A DNA stretch of 64,000 nt from Comamonas sp. lk (GCA_945925985.1 CAMELV010000007.1:96449-160448), one strand, 5' to 3'; shown: positions 27,246 to 36,057, numbered from the stretch's first letter. Made by a program: numbers and translations. The notes: generated from the sequence alone by a model not told the origin.

Positions 27246-29477
27246 ATGACCGACACCACCCACCGCCGTATCTGCCCCCTGTGTGAAGCCTGCTGTGGGC
27301 TGGAAATCACCACCCGCCAAGGCCGCGTCATCAGCATCCGGGGCGACACGCAAGACGTGTTCAGCGCCGGGTACGTCTGCCCCAAGGGCGTGGCGCTGAA
27401 AGACCTGCACGAAGACCCAGACCGGCTGCGCACACCACTGATCAAACGCGACGGCGTGCATGTGCCAGCCACCTGGGACGAGGCCTTTGCCGAGATTGAG
27501 CGCCGGCTGCCGGCCGTGATCGCGCTGAATGGACGCGACGCCACCGCCTCCGTGGTGGGTAACCCGGCGGCACACAAGATCGGCCTGGTGGGTTACTTTG
27601 GCAAGCTGGCGCGGGCGCTGGGCAGCAAAAACGTGTTCTCGGCCTCCACCCTGGACCAGATGCCCAAGCAGCTCGCCAGCGGGCTGATGTTCGGCCACTG
27701 GCTGTCGGTGGCCCTGCCCGACATCGTGCGGACCGACCTGCTGCTGGTGATCGGCGCCAACCCGCTGGCCAGCAACGGCAGCATGTGGACGGTGCCTGAC
27801 TTCAAGGGCAAGGCCCGGGCCATGCAAGCGCGCGGCGGCCGGCTGGTCGTGATCGATCCGCGCCGCACCGAAACCGCGGCCATGGCCGACGCCCACCATT
27901 TCATCCGCCCCGGTGCCGATGTGTTTTTGTTGGCCGCCCTGGTGCACACCCTGTTTGCCGAGCAGCTGGTGCGCTTGGGGCCGGTGGCCGATTGGGTGAC
28001 CGGCGTGGCCGAGGTCGGGCAGGCGGTGGCGCCGTTCACGCCCGAGGCAGTGGCGGCGCGTTGCGGCATCAGCGCCGACACCATCCGGGCGCTGGCCCGC
28101 ACCCTGGCAGAGACGCCTCGCGCTGCCGTTTACGCCCGCATCGGCACCTGCACCCAGGAATACGGCACGCTGGCGAGCTGGCTGGTGGATGTGCTCAATG
28201 TACTCACTGGGCACCTGGACACCCCGGGCGGCGCCATGTTTGCCAAGCCGGCCGCCTTCGGCTCCAACACCATGGGCCGGCCCGGCAGCGGCAAGGGCAT
28301 TGCCACTGGTCGTCACCACGCCCGGGTCAGCGGCGCGCCCGAGGTGATGGGGGAGTTGCCCATCACCTGCCTGGCCGAAGAGATCGAGACCGCCGGCCCC
28401 GGCCAGGTCCGGGCGCTGATCACCATCGCCACCAACCCGGTGCTCTCCAGCCCGAATGGACCGCGCCTGGCACGGGCGCTGGCGTCGCTGGATTTCATGG
28501 TCAGCTTGGACATTTACCTGAACGAGACCACGCGCCACGCCGATGTGATCCTGCCCGGCCCGTCGCCGCTGGAAGACATGCACTATGACCTGGCGTTTCC
28601 GCAGCTGTCCTGGCGCAACCATGCGCGCTACAGCCCACCGGTGTTTGACCCGGCGCCAGGCCAGCCCCAAGAATCGGAAACCCTGCTGCGGCTGGCCGCC
28701 ATCGCCCGCGGCCAGGGCAGCGGCCTGGATGCCGGCGCGCTGGACGACGCCCAATTTGCCGACGAGGCTCAGCGGCTGTACGGCGCCCACGCCGAAGCGG
28801 TGGTGCAGGCCACCCAGGGTCTGCGCGGGCCGCAACGCATGCTGGATGCCGCCCTGCGCAACGGCCCCTATGGTGAAGGCTTTGGCACCCGGCCCGACGG
28901 CCTAACGCTGGCCAAGGTGATGGCAGCCAACGCCAGCGGCGGCATCGACCTGGGCGAGTTGCAACCGCGAATCCCGGAAATGCTGCGCACCCCCAGCGGC
29001 AAAATTGAACTGGCCCCGCCCAGCCTGCTGGCTGACATGCTGCGCGCCGTGGCCGACCTGGCGCGGCCCGCACCCGAGCTGGTCATCATTGGCAGGCGCG
29101 ACGTGCGCAGCAACAACAGCTGGATGCACAACCTGCCAGTGCTGGCCAAGGGCCCGATGCGTTGTACCGCGCTGGTTCACCCTGGCGACGCCGCACGGTT
29201 GGGCCTGCAGGACGGCAGCCTGGCCGAGATCAGCAGTCAAGCCACCCAGGGGCCGCGCAGTGTGCAAGCACAGGTGCAGATCAGCGCCGAAATGATGCCC
29301 GGCGTGGTCAGCCTGCCGCACGGCTGGGGCCATGACCAACCCGGCACCCGGCTGCAACTGGCCGCCCAACGCCCCGGCGCTAACCTCAACGCCCTGCTGG
29401 ACGACCAGTGGCGCGACCCGCTGTCGGGCAACGCGGTGCTGGGCGGCATGGCCATCACTCTGCGGGCGCTGGTCTGA
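27246..29477 (+). CDS. Molybdopterin oxidoreductase with N-terminal 4Fe-4S cluster
   Basis: 743 residues from the ATG at 27246; the frame upstream is antisense to the isomerase. The N-terminus CPLCEACCGLEI with GYVCPKGVA supplies the four cysteines of the [4Fe-4S] cluster. DLLLVIGANPLASNGS and VVIDPRRTETAAMAD are Mo-bis-MGD contacts, and GRRDVRSNNSWMHNLP is in the C-terminal cofactor domain. There is no Tat signal, so it should be cytoplasmic, in the formate dehydrogenase/assimilatory reductase branch. No electron-transfer subunit adjoins it. Substrate unknown. Confidence 0.9.
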   Translation: MTDTTHRRICPLCEACCGLEITTRQGRVISIRGDTQDVFSAGYVCPKGVALKDLHEDPDRLRTPLIKRDGVHVPATWDEAFAEIERRLPAVIALNGRDATASVVGNPAAHKIGLVGYFGKLARALGSKNVFSASTLDQMPKQLASGLMFGHWLSVALPDIVRTDLLLVIGANPLASNGSMWTVPDFKGKARAMQARGGRLVVIDPRRTETAAMADAHHFIRPGADVFLLAALVHTLFAEQLVRLGPVADWVTGVAEVGQAVAPFTPEAVAARCGISADTIRALARTLAETPRAAVYARIGTCTQEYGTLASWLVDVLNVLTGHLDTPGGAMFAKPAAFGSNTMGRPGSGKGIATGRHHARVSGAPEVMGELPITCLAEEIETAGPGQVRALITIATNPVLSSPNGPRLARALASLDFMVSLDIYLNETTRHADVILPGPSPLEDMHYDLAFPQLSWRNHARYSPPVFDPAPGQPQESETLLRLAAIARGQGSGLDAGALDDAQFADEAQRLYGAHAEAVVQATQGLRGPQRMLDAALRNGPYGEGFGTRPDGLTLAKVMAANASGGIDLGELQPRIPEMLRTPSGKIELAPPSLLADMLRAVADLARPAPELVIIGRRDVRSNNSWMHNLPVLAKGPMRCTALVHPGDAARLGLQDGSLAEISSQATQGPRSVQAQVQISAEMMPGVVSLPHGWGHDQPGTRLQLAAQRPGANLNALLDDQWRDPLSGNAVLGGMAITLRALV

Positions 29478-29485
29478 GGGAGATG

Positions 29486-30241
29486 TCAGGCCGGCACACT
29501 CGGCCGCCGCGGCACCAGCACTGGAGTTCCATCGCGACAGGTCAGCGCTTCGGCGTCTACACCGAAGGCCTGGGCCACATGGCCCGCGGTCAGTACCTGT
29601 GCCGGCAGGCCCCAAGCCAGTAGTCGGCCTGCTTGCAGAATGGCCACCTCGTCGGCAAAGCGGGTAGCGGCATTGAGGTCGTGCAGGACCATCACCGTGC
29701 ACAAGCCCCGAGCCAGGGTGGTGGCCTGCACCACTTGCAGGACCTCCAGTTGGTGCTGGATATCCAGCGCACTGATAGGTTCATCCAGCAAGAGCACCTT
29801 GGGCTCTGACACCAGCGCCTGCGCCAGGAACACCAACTGCCTCTGGCCGCCACTGAGTTCGCCCAGGTAGCGACCAGCCAGATCGGCTACGCCCAACTGC
29901 TGCAGCACCTGCTGCACAGCGTCCAAGTCCTGCGCACTGACCTTGAGCCGCAGGCGCCCGATGCGACCGAGCAATGCCACATCCAGCACGGTCAACGCGG
30001 CCGGCGCCTGCACGTCCTGCGGCATGTAGCCGACCGACTTCGGGCGCAGCGCCGAGCCATCAAACCGGACCGTACCCGTGTAGGGCAGCTGGCCGGCCAG
30101 TGCCTTGACCAGCGTGGACTTGCCTGAGCCATTGGGGCCAACCACCCCCAGCACGCGCCCGGGCCGCAGCGACAGCGTCAACCCATGCAGCACGGTGCGC
30201 GCGCCGTATCGGACCTGCAAGGTATTGATTTCGATCGTCAC
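29486..30241 (-). CDS. ABC importer ATP-binding protein, FecE/BtuD type
   Basis: 251 residues starting at GTG (30241), which overlaps the permease stop by 4 bp and follows AAGGAG. The very long frame upstream is a shadow of the permease and binding-protein genes. Walker A is GPNGSGKST, signature LGELSGGQRQLVFLAQAL, Walker B LLLDEPISALD, switch LHDLNAATRF. This is the iron-complex/cobalamin class of ATPase. It is the last gene of the cassette that begins at 34455 with copper-associated periplasmic proteins. Confidence 0.93.
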   Translation of the reverse strand: MTIEINTLQVRYGARTVLHGLTLSLRPGRVLGVVGPNGSGKSTLVKALAGQLPYTGTVRFDGSALRPKSVGYMPQDVQAPAALTVLDVALLGRIGRLRLKVSAQDLDAVQQVLQQLGVADLAGRYLGELSGGQRQLVFLAQALVSEPKVLLLDEPISALDIQHQLEVLQVVQATTLARGLCTVMVLHDLNAATRFADEVAILQAGRLLAWGLPAQVLTAGHVAQAFGVDAEALTCRDGTPVLVPRRPSVPA

Positions 30242-31290
30242 CAATAGCTCCTTCGGGTGCGCAGCACCATCCAGATGAAAAACGGCACGCCAATCAGCGA
30301 GGTGACGATGCCGATGGGCAAAATGGCGCCGGGCGACAGCGTCTTGCTGGCTACCGACGCCAGCGACAACAGCAGGGCCCCGAGCAGGGCCGAGGCTGGC
30401 AGAAAACCGCGCTGGTCCTCCCCGATCGCCATACGCGCCAGGTGCGGCGCCACCAGACCGACAAAACCAATGGTGCCGACAAAAGCCACCGCCACCCCGG
30501 TCAGCACCGAAATCAGCACGAAAGCGCGCAGGCGCAGGGCCCGCACCGGCACGCCCAGCGCCGCTGCCCGGGCGTCGCCGAGCTTGAGCGCCGTCAATGC
30601 CCAGACATCGCGCAGCAAGAACGGCACGCTCAAGCCCAACACCGCGGCCATGATCCAGAGCTTGGACCAGGTCGACTTTTGCAGGCTGCCGAACAGCCAG
30701 AACACCACCTGCTGCAGCGACTCGGGTGACGCCACCATTTGCAGCAGAGAGGTCAGGGCCTGAAACAGAAACAGCAGGGCAATACCAGCCAGCACCAAGC
30801 CCTCGGCGGTGGCGGCCCGGGCGCCGCCAATCAGGTACACACCGGCGCAGGCCAGCCCCGAAAAGAGGACGGCGTTGAGCGGGATGGCGTAGGCCTCCGG
30901 CACGGGCAGCGCGGCGCCCAGCACGATCACCAGTGAGGCGCCAAAACCCGCCCCGGCTGAAATGCCCAGCGTGTAGCTGGAGGCCAGAGGGTTGTTCAGG
31001 ATGGTCTGCATGATGGCGCCCGACAGGCCCAGGGCAGCCCCCACAGCCAGCGCCATGAGCGCCACCGGCAGCCGGATGGACCAGACGATGGCCTGCACCG
31101 AGTCGTCCACCGGCTGACCCAGCACGGCGCGGGCTACTGCGCCTAGCGGCAGCCGGGCCGGGCCGGTGGCGGCGTCCAGCAACACCGCCACCATCAGGGC
31201 AGCCAGCGCGGCCAGCAGCACGGCGACACGGCGCCTGGCGGCGCGACGGTAGACCAGCGCGACCGGACTGGCTGTAGGTTGAGGTGTCAC
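30238..31290 (-). CDS. ABC importer permease, FecCD/BtuC type
   Basis: 350 residues with about ten membrane spans. The family hallmarks are LRLPVALMALAVGAALGLSG (here IRLPVALM...), NNPLASSYTLGISAGAGFGA and FVGTIGFVGLVAPHLARM. Such permeases carry siderophores, haem or cobalamin. It overlaps the binding-protein gene by 4 bp and the ATPase by 4 bp, so the three are translated together. Confidence 0.93.
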   Translation of the reverse strand: MTPQPTASPVALVYRRAARRRVAVLLAALAALMVAVLLDAATGPARLPLGAVARAVLGQPVDDSVQAIVWSIRLPVALMALAVGAALGLSGAIMQTILNNPLASSYTLGISAGAGFGASLVIVLGAALPVPEAYAIPLNAVLFSGLACAGVYLIGGARAATAEGLVLAGIALLFLFQALTSLLQMVASPESLQQVVFWLFGSLQKSTWSKLWIMAAVLGLSVPFLLRDVWALTALKLGDARAAALGVPVRALRLRAFVLISVLTGVAVAFVGTIGFVGLVAPHLARMAIGEDQRGFLPASALLGALLLSLASVASKTLSPGAILPIGIVTSLIGVPFFIWMVLRTRRSYW

Positions 31291-32408
31291 GGCTTAAGCG
31301 GCAACATCCAGGTGCCGCTGTAGGCGACCGGCAGGTACTTCTCGTGGTAGGCCCGGAAAGAGGCGTCCGGGTCCACGTCGCGAAAGGCCTCGGGGTAGAG
31401 CCGCTTGGCGATGTACTGCATGGCAACAAAATCGAACAGCGTGCGGCACAGACCATGCTCGATGGCGTGCAACTCGCCGTTCTTGACGGCCTTGAGGTTG
31501 GCCCAACCAGCGCGCTGTGCATAGGGCGCCAGGCTTTGCCGGGTCTGCTCCGGGGTGGCCTCATAGCCGGTTTTTACGGCTTTGGGGCGATTCACCCAGT
31601 ACGAGCCGGCCATGAAAATCAGGTCAGGATTTTCAGCAAGCACCGCCTCGGCGTTGAGCGGGCCCCAGGGGCCGGTGAGCTTGCCGTCTGCCATGTTGTC
31701 GGCCCCCAGGATATTGAGCAGTTTGCCCCACATCGTGCCGCTGTAGCTGTTGCCCACGGTCTCGGGTCCGGCCTGTCCAAGTTCGATATAGACCTTCTTC
31801 TTCGCACCACCGGCCTTGGCAATGCGGGCCAGCACGTCCTTGTACTCACGCTCGTACAGCGCCGCCAGGGCCTCGGCGCGGGGCTCTGTGCCCATCACCC
31901 GGCCGATGACGCGGGTGGAGGCCAGGTGCCGCTCCAGCAGCTGCGCGTTGTAGTCAATCACCACAATCGGGATGCCGGCCGCTTCGATCTGGTCACGGGC
32001 AGTCTTCATGGCCGTAAAGGTCCACTCCGCGACAAACAGCACATCGGGCTTGAGCGCAATCACTTTTTCCGCGCTGAAAGTGCCATCGTCCGAATGCCCG
32101 ATATCCGGCATTGCCTGCAAGTTGGGAATCACGCCGGCGTAGCGCTTGAATATGGCAGGACGCCAGCCCTCCCACGGGGCCCGCGAGATGCCCACCACCC
32201 GGACCCAACCCTCCTTGCCCGCCACAGCGGTGAACTCCTCGTAGTTGAAATTGACCAGCACCCGTTGCGCGGGCGCGTTCACCCGGACCTTGCGGCCCAG
32301 GGCGTCGGTGACCTCAAGGGTGGCAGACCAGGCCGTCAGCGTGAACGCCGCGGCCAGAAAAAGCGTGACCCAACGCAGGATGCGTCGAAACGAAAACAAT
32401 GTACTCAT
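31287..32408 (-). CDS. Periplasmic binding protein for a metal complex (FecB/BtuF fold)
   Basis: 373 residues from the ATG at 32408, which gives a typical signal peptide (FRRILRWVTLFLAAAFTLTA, cleavage near WSA). A longer frame to 32480 has no such start. The mature protein begins LEVTDALGRKVRVNAPAQRV, the usual opening of iron-complex binding proteins, and ends in a second lobe with HAIEHGLCRTLFDFVAMQ. Ligand not readable. The position after YcnI, PCuAC and DUF2946 genes suggests copper or a copper complex rather than iron, but that is inference. Confidence 0.9.
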   Translation of the reverse strand: MSTLFSFRRILRWVTLFLAAAFTLTAWSATLEVTDALGRKVRVNAPAQRVLVNFNYEEFTAVAGKEGWVRVVGISRAPWEGWRPAIFKRYAGVIPNLQAMPDIGHSDDGTFSAEKVIALKPDVLFVAEWTFTAMKTARDQIEAAGIPIVVIDYNAQLLERHLASTRVIGRVMGTEPRAEALAALYEREYKDVLARIAKAGGAKKKVYIELGQAGPETVGNSYSGTMWGKLLNILGADNMADGKLTGPWGPLNAEAVLAENPDLIFMAGSYWVNRPKAVKTGYEATPEQTRQSLAPYAQRAGWANLKAVKNGELHAIEHGLCRTLFDFVAMQYIAKRLYPEAFRDVDPDASFRAYHEKYLPVAYSGTWMLPLKP

Positions 32409-32481
32409 GGGTGATACACCAATCCAGAAAAAAGAATTTGCGGCAAGCGGACCGCCGGGCCAGAGCCCGGGGCTTGCCATG

Positions 32482-32536
32482 ACAATATGCCGCCAGCCCG
32501 CATCAGGCGGACCGGTAGCGCTATCAATTCAATAGT
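32482..32536 (+). repeat. Copy of a dispersed Comamonadaceae-type intergenic repeat
   Basis: The segment ends TAGCGCTATCAATTCAATAG and matches the end of the 34032-34090 copy with one mismatch over 28 bases, plus a looser match over the preceding ~30 bases (CCAGCCC...ATC). It begins directly at the stop codon of the DUF2946 gene and lies in the 128-bp gap before the binding-protein gene. Its role is unknown. Confidence 0.6.
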
Positions 32537-32956
32537 TCAGGAGAAGTTCGGCGGCCCACGCGCCGGCGGTGCCAGCGCCACGGCAGCCCATGGCAGGAAG
32601 GTGAGGGGGCGCCACGGCAGCTGGGCCGCCAGTGGTGTCAAGGCCAGCTGCACCGGGCCCAGCGGCAGACCGGCCAGCCGGTCCTGGGCCAACAGGCACA
32701 GTGGGCAATCGTTGAGGCCGCCAGCCAGCGGAGTCTCCGGTGACGCCGGTGACGCTGGCTGGTCCGGCGTGCTGGCGTCGGCCAGCCGGTCCGGCCCGTT
32801 GCTGATGCAGATGTCCTGCAAGGCCATGACGCTACCGTGGCCCGCGGCCAGGCCGTGCGACAGGCTCGGCCCCAGCGCCGACACCACAGCAAGCAGCAGC
32901 GCCAACCACAGCGCCCAGGGGCGCCGCAGCAGGGCATCACGCCAGCAGGGCAACAT
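32537..32956 (-). CDS. DUF2946-family small protein (copy 2 of the metal cassette)
   Basis: 139 residues. The N-terminal hydrophobic segment (WALWLALLLAVVSALGPSLSHG) anchors or exports the protein. GLNDCPLCLLAQ carries the Cys-x2-Cys motif of DUF2946, followed by a second hydrophobic stretch. The C-terminus PPARGPPNFS matches the other copy (PARGPPNAS). The family has no assigned activity that I know of but is commonly found beside metal, especially copper, uptake genes; a metal relay role is inferred. It lies between PCuAC (34 bp) and the ABC binding protein. Confidence 0.75.
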   Translation of the reverse strand: MLPCWRDALLRRPWALWLALLLAVVSALGPSLSHGLAAGHGSVMALQDICISNGPDRLADASTPDQPASPASPETPLAGGLNDCPLCLLAQDRLAGLPLGPVQLALTPLAAQLPWRPLTFLPWAAVALAPPARGPPNFS

Positions 32957-32990
32957 CAGAACCGTTCAGCAGGACACCGCAGCGGGCGGC

Positions 32991-33443
32991 TCAGTGCTTG
33001 TGGGCACTGGCCATCGGGGCCACCGCCACCGGCACCTTCAGCTCCAGCCGGCTTTCCATGCCCTTGGCATCCTTGAATACCAGCGTCAGCGGAATGGTGC
33101 TGTCCTTGGGCAAAGCGGCCTTCAGGTCCATCAGCATCACGTGGTAACCCCCGGGCTTGAGTTCCACCGTCTTGCCTGCAGGCAGGTCCAGGCCACCGGC
33201 GACCGCCTTCATCTTCATGATGTCGCCCTCCATCTTCATTTCATGGACCTCAGTCACGCCAGCCACCGGCGACGAGGCCGCCACCAGTTTGGCGCCGTCT
33301 TTGGCGGTGAGCTTCATGAAGGCGCCGGTGGCCTTTTGGCCCTGCACGCTGGTGCGCACCCAGGCGTCTTTCACGTCGACGGATTGCGCGTGCACGATGC
33401 TGCCCATCAGAGTCGCGGCAAATATCAAAGTCTTTAAGGTCAT
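32991..33443 (-). CDS. Periplasmic copper chaperone PCu(A)C
   Basis: 150 residues with signal peptide MTLKTLIFAATLMGSIVHAQ. The copper site follows the family pattern H-M-x10-M-x21-H-x-M: VHEMKMEG, then a methionine in the DIMKMKA stretch, and GGYHVMLMDL. The C-terminus ends in a His-rich HKH. PCu(A)C proteins carry Cu(I) and deliver it to cytochrome oxidase Cu-A sites or feed copper uptake. It is 31 bp downstream of the YcnI gene, another periplasmic copper binder. Confidence 0.93.
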   Translation of the reverse strand: MTLKTLIFAATLMGSIVHAQSVDVKDAWVRTSVQGQKATGAFMKLTAKDGAKLVAASSPVAGVTEVHEMKMEGDIMKMKAVAGGLDLPAGKTVELKPGGYHVMLMDLKAALPKDSTIPLTLVFKDAKGMESRLELKVPVAVAPMASAHKH

Positions 33444-33474
33444 GGAAAGTTCCGAATAGTCGTCAAAAAAATAA

Positions 33475-34008
33475 TCAATGCTGATGGCCTGCTGCGCTGG
33501 ACTCGATCACATCGAGCAGCGCGGCTGGAAATTTGAGGCCCTTGGTCGAAGCCCCTGACGCCGGCACCTCCACCCAAGGGTTGAACCCCTTGCTACAGGT
33601 CTGCATCACCTTGAACCACAGCGGGCCCGCCTTGTCAGGCAAGCCCCCGCGCAGCACAAACTCGTCGTAATGGGCGTCTGGCAAAGCATGCTCAGGCGAG
33701 GTCGCGGTCCAGGTGATTTCGCTCACATCTTCCTCGACCCTGCGTCCGTGGTCTGTGTACGGCTTGTCCAGTCTGGCCCGCTTGATCGACAGCGCCCACC
33801 CGGCCTTGGGCATGGGCTTTGCGCCCTGGAACCCAGCGGGTAGCGTCACCTGGATGGCCGTGGTCGGCTCACCCTCACAGCCATGACCTATGCGCAGTGC
33901 CGCACGGTAGCTTTGGCCTGCCAAGGCCGCCGGCTCCAGAAGAACAACATGAGCAAAACCTACAGGGCAGGCCACCACGACCGCCCAAGTCAAACACTTT
34001 TTCCACAT
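33475..34008 (-). CDS. YcnI-family (DUF1775) periplasmic copper-binding protein
   Basis: 177 residues from the ATG at 34008, preceded by a strong GGAGG. The signal peptide ends VGFA, so the mature protein starts with histidine (HVVLLEP). In characterised YcnI the N-terminal histidine together with a tryptophan binds Cu(II), and GPLWFKVMQTC here supplies the tryptophan region. The C-terminus GHQH adds more potential ligands. There is no C-terminal membrane anchor, unlike Bacillus YcnI. It is part of the cassette with PCuAC and the FecBCD-type importer. Confidence 0.9.
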   Translation of the reverse strand: MWKKCLTWAVVVACPVGFAHVVLLEPAALAGQSYRAALRIGHGCEGEPTTAIQVTLPAGFQGAKPMPKAGWALSIKRARLDKPYTDHGRRVEEDVSEITWTATSPEHALPDAHYDEFVLRGGLPDKAGPLWFKVMQTCSKGFNPWVEVPASGASTKGLKFPAALLDVIESSAAGHQH

Positions 34009-34031
34009 GGGGAAACCTCCAAAGAAATAAG

Positions 34032-34090
34032 AAGCAAATAGGCCTCCAGCCCTTATCCAGCGGGCTGTTAGCGCTATCAATTCGATAGTT
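34032..34090 (+). repeat. Copy of a dispersed Comamonadaceae-type intergenic repeat
   Basis: GCCTCCAGCCCTTATCCAGC followed by GGGCTGTTAGCGCTATCAAT and TCGATAG. The last 15 bases form the inverted repeat CTATC-AATTC-GATAG. It fills the gap between the YcnI and upstream DUF2946 genes and abuts the DUF2946 stop. Related copies are at 32482-32536 and 57879-57936. I recognise the pattern (CCAGCCCTTAT...AGCTATCAA) as common between genes in Comamonadaceae. Confidence 0.65.
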
Positions 34091-34455
34091 CAGGAGGCGT
34101 TGGGTGGTCCGCGTGCGGGCAGCGGCGCGGCGCTTTGGGTCGTGACAACCAAGGCGTGTCTGGGCAACACGCCATGAGTCTGGGGCGGGGCCAGCCCGGT
34201 ATGCTGCTGAATGACAAGCGGCGGCGCAGCCACTGAGGCGCACAGTGGGCAGTCCAGCGTCGCGCCGATAGGTGCCTCGCCACCGTCGCTTGGGTTGACC
34301 AGCAGTTGCATGACGCCGCTGCCAGAGCAGACCAGCACCAAGGTACTGGGCTTGGCGAGCGGCGAGGCGATCGCCGCCCCGGTCACCAACACCAACCAGG
34401 CCAGCACAAGGCGGGCCAGCAGGGTAGCGTTGCGCAAGGACTGCAGGGAGTTCAT
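34090..34455 (-). CDS. DUF2946-family small protein (copy 1 of the metal cassette)
   Basis: 121 residues with a hydrophobic export segment (LLARLVLAWLVLVTGAAIAS). LDCPLCASV is the Cys-x2-Cys motif of the family. It begins the minus-strand cassette that continues with YcnI, PCuAC, a second DUF2946 and an ABC importer, so a promoter should lie in 34456-34559, shared with the divergent DksA/TraR-type gene. The C-terminus resembles the second copy, pointing to duplication. Confidence 0.7.
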   Translation of the reverse strand: MNSLQSLRNATLLARLVLAWLVLVTGAAIASPLAKPSTLVLVCSGSGVMQLLVNPSDGGEAPIGATLDCPLCASVAAPPLVIQQHTGLAPPQTHGVLPRHALVVTTQSAAPLPARGPPNAS

Positions 34456-34559
34456 GGGCAGGAATTATGGCACCCGTCCTCAGTTAATCCTTTGGGCAGC
34501 GTAGCCAACCGGAATAGGCTTGACGTCTATCAAAGACAACGCACCATGAGCCGGGCACG

Positions 34560-34943
34560 ATGAAGGCTTCAACTCACAAGATCGCCGATATGCACCCAAA
34601 ACTCGCTGCGCCCTACAAAACCCTTTTGGTGGCGCAACGCGCCAGTTTGCTGGAGCAGCGGGCCGTCTTGCGTGGCGGCGAATTCGGTAGAGCCGAGGCC
34701 TCGGCCGAGCATTTTGGGCATAAAGAGGATTCCAGCGCCCAGATCAACACCGAGCGCGAGCTGGAATTTGCGCTGGATGCGCGGGAAAGCGCCGAGCTCA
34801 ACCAGGTGCAGGCAGCGCTCGACCGCATCGCTGCGGACGGCTATGGGGTCTGCGTCGATTGCGGCATCGATATTCCGGCTGCGCGCCTGCATGCCACGCC
34901 CGAGGCCGAGCGCTGTATCGCCTGTCAGCAAGCCACGGAGTAG
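34560..34943 (+). CDS. DksA/TraR-family C4 zinc-finger protein
   Basis: 127 residues. The C-terminal zinc finger is GVCVDCGIDIP with CIACQ, a four-cysteine finger. Upstream is a helical coiled-coil region rich in Glu, Gln and Arg (LLEQRAVLRGG... ELNQVQAALDRIAADGYG), as in short DksA/TraR proteins that bind the RNA polymerase secondary channel. It is shorter than DksA and lacks its full coiled-coil tip. The start is uncertain: an alternative ATG is 30 bases downstream and neither has a good ribosome site. Confidence 0.85.
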   Translation: MKASTHKIADMHPKLAAPYKTLLVAQRASLLEQRAVLRGGEFGRAEASAEHFGHKEDSSAQINTERELEFALDARESAELNQVQAALDRIAADGYGVCVDCGIDIPAARLHATPEAERCIACQQATE

Positions 34944-34979
34944 TGCCTGCCACTCGCCTGAGCCATCGCCACAGGTGGT

Positions 34980-35963
34980 TCAAGCCGGCGGCACAATGTC
35001 CTGCTCAATCGCGCCACAAACGCTGATGCCGTCGCGCCCCGTCATGTCGATTCGGATGGTGTCGCCGTACTTCATGAACTCAGTGACCGACTTGCCATCC
35101 TGAATCGCCTCGATGGCGCGCTTTTCGGCTATGCAACTGTAGCCCTTACTCTGATCCAAGTTACTGACCGTTCCCGAGCCGATAACCGACCCGGCCCGCA
35201 CATTGCGGGTCTTGCACAAATGGGCAATCAGCTCACCAAAGTGGAAGCTCATCTCCGGACCGGTTTCGCACAGCCCGACGCGACGTCCGTTCCAGGTACT
35301 TTGTAGCTTGAGGTGCACGCGCCCCTGCGCCCAGGCAGGGCCGAGTTCATCTAGCGTCACCGCCACAGGGCTGAAGGTCGTCGCCGGTTTGCTCTGCACA
35401 AAGCCAAAGCCCTTGGCCAATTCAGACGGAATCAGGTTGCGCAGGCTGACGTCGTTGGCCAGCATCAGCAGCCGGATGCCGTCCAACGCCTGGCCAGGCG
35501 AGGAACCCATGGGTACGTCGCCCGTGATCACCGCCAACTCTGCCTCAAAATCAATGCCAAAGGCCTCGCTAACGCAGACCACCGGGTCACAGGGCCCAAG
35601 AAAATCGTCGCTTCCCCCCTGGTACATCAGGGGATCGGTCGAAAAACTCGCAGGCATTTCGGTTTTTCGGGCGCGCCGCATCAGTTCAACATGATTCAGG
35701 TACGCCGAGCCATCAACCCACTGGTGGGCCCGTGGCAGTGGCGCCATGCAGCGCCTCGCATCAAAAGGAAAAGCATGGCGCGCCTTGCCCTGATTCAGGG
35801 TGTCGGACAGGTCCTGCAGCTGGGGCGACAGAAAGTTCCAGTCATCCAGGACCTGTTGCAAACGTTCAGCGATACCGGTCGCATAATGGGCACTGGTGAG
35901 GTCACGCGAAACCACCAGCAGTTGGCCGTCGCGGGAGCCATCTTTGTAAGTGGCAAGTTTCAT
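34980..35963 (-). CDS. Fumarylacetoacetate hydrolase-family protein
   Basis: 327 residues. The C-terminal FAH domain shows DFEAELAVITGD with the metal-binding acidic residues, ANDVSLRNLIPSELAKGFGF, KPATTFSPVAVT and GSVIGSGTVSN. The N-terminal ~90 residues form the small domain of FAH proteins. These Mg-dependent enzymes cleave C-C bonds of acylpyruvates, for example fumarylacetoacetate in tyrosine/homogentisate degradation. No homogentisate gene is adjacent, so the exact substrate remains open. Confidence 0.92.
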   Translation of the reverse strand: MKLATYKDGSRDGQLLVVSRDLTSAHYATGIAERLQQVLDDWNFLSPQLQDLSDTLNQGKARHAFPFDARRCMAPLPRAHQWVDGSAYLNHVELMRRARKTEMPASFSTDPLMYQGGSDDFLGPCDPVVCVSEAFGIDFEAELAVITGDVPMGSSPGQALDGIRLLMLANDVSLRNLIPSELAKGFGFVQSKPATTFSPVAVTLDELGPAWAQGRVHLKLQSTWNGRRVGLCETGPEMSFHFGELIAHLCKTRNVRAGSVIGSGTVSNLDQSKGYSCIAEKRAIEAIQDGKSVTEFMKYGDTIRIDMTGRDGISVCGAIEQDIVPPA

Positions 35964-36057
35964 GGTGTAGGCGGGCGCTGGCCCGCTTTAGCGTTAATCG
36001 GGTTTTAGGGCTTGGGGCCATCATAAATCGCCACCAATCAGTCGTCGTCGTCATCGA

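Noticed and set aside
27150..28835. Open frame extending the TIM-barrel isomerase gene upstream to about 900 codons
   Set aside because: It is antisense to the molybdopterin oxidoreductase, and the similarity to isomerases begins only at the ATG at 27149.
30242..31564. Long frame extending the ATPase gene upstream to 692 codons
   Set aside because: The extra part overlaps the permease and binding-protein genes out of frame; the GTG at 30241 with AAGGAG is the natural start.
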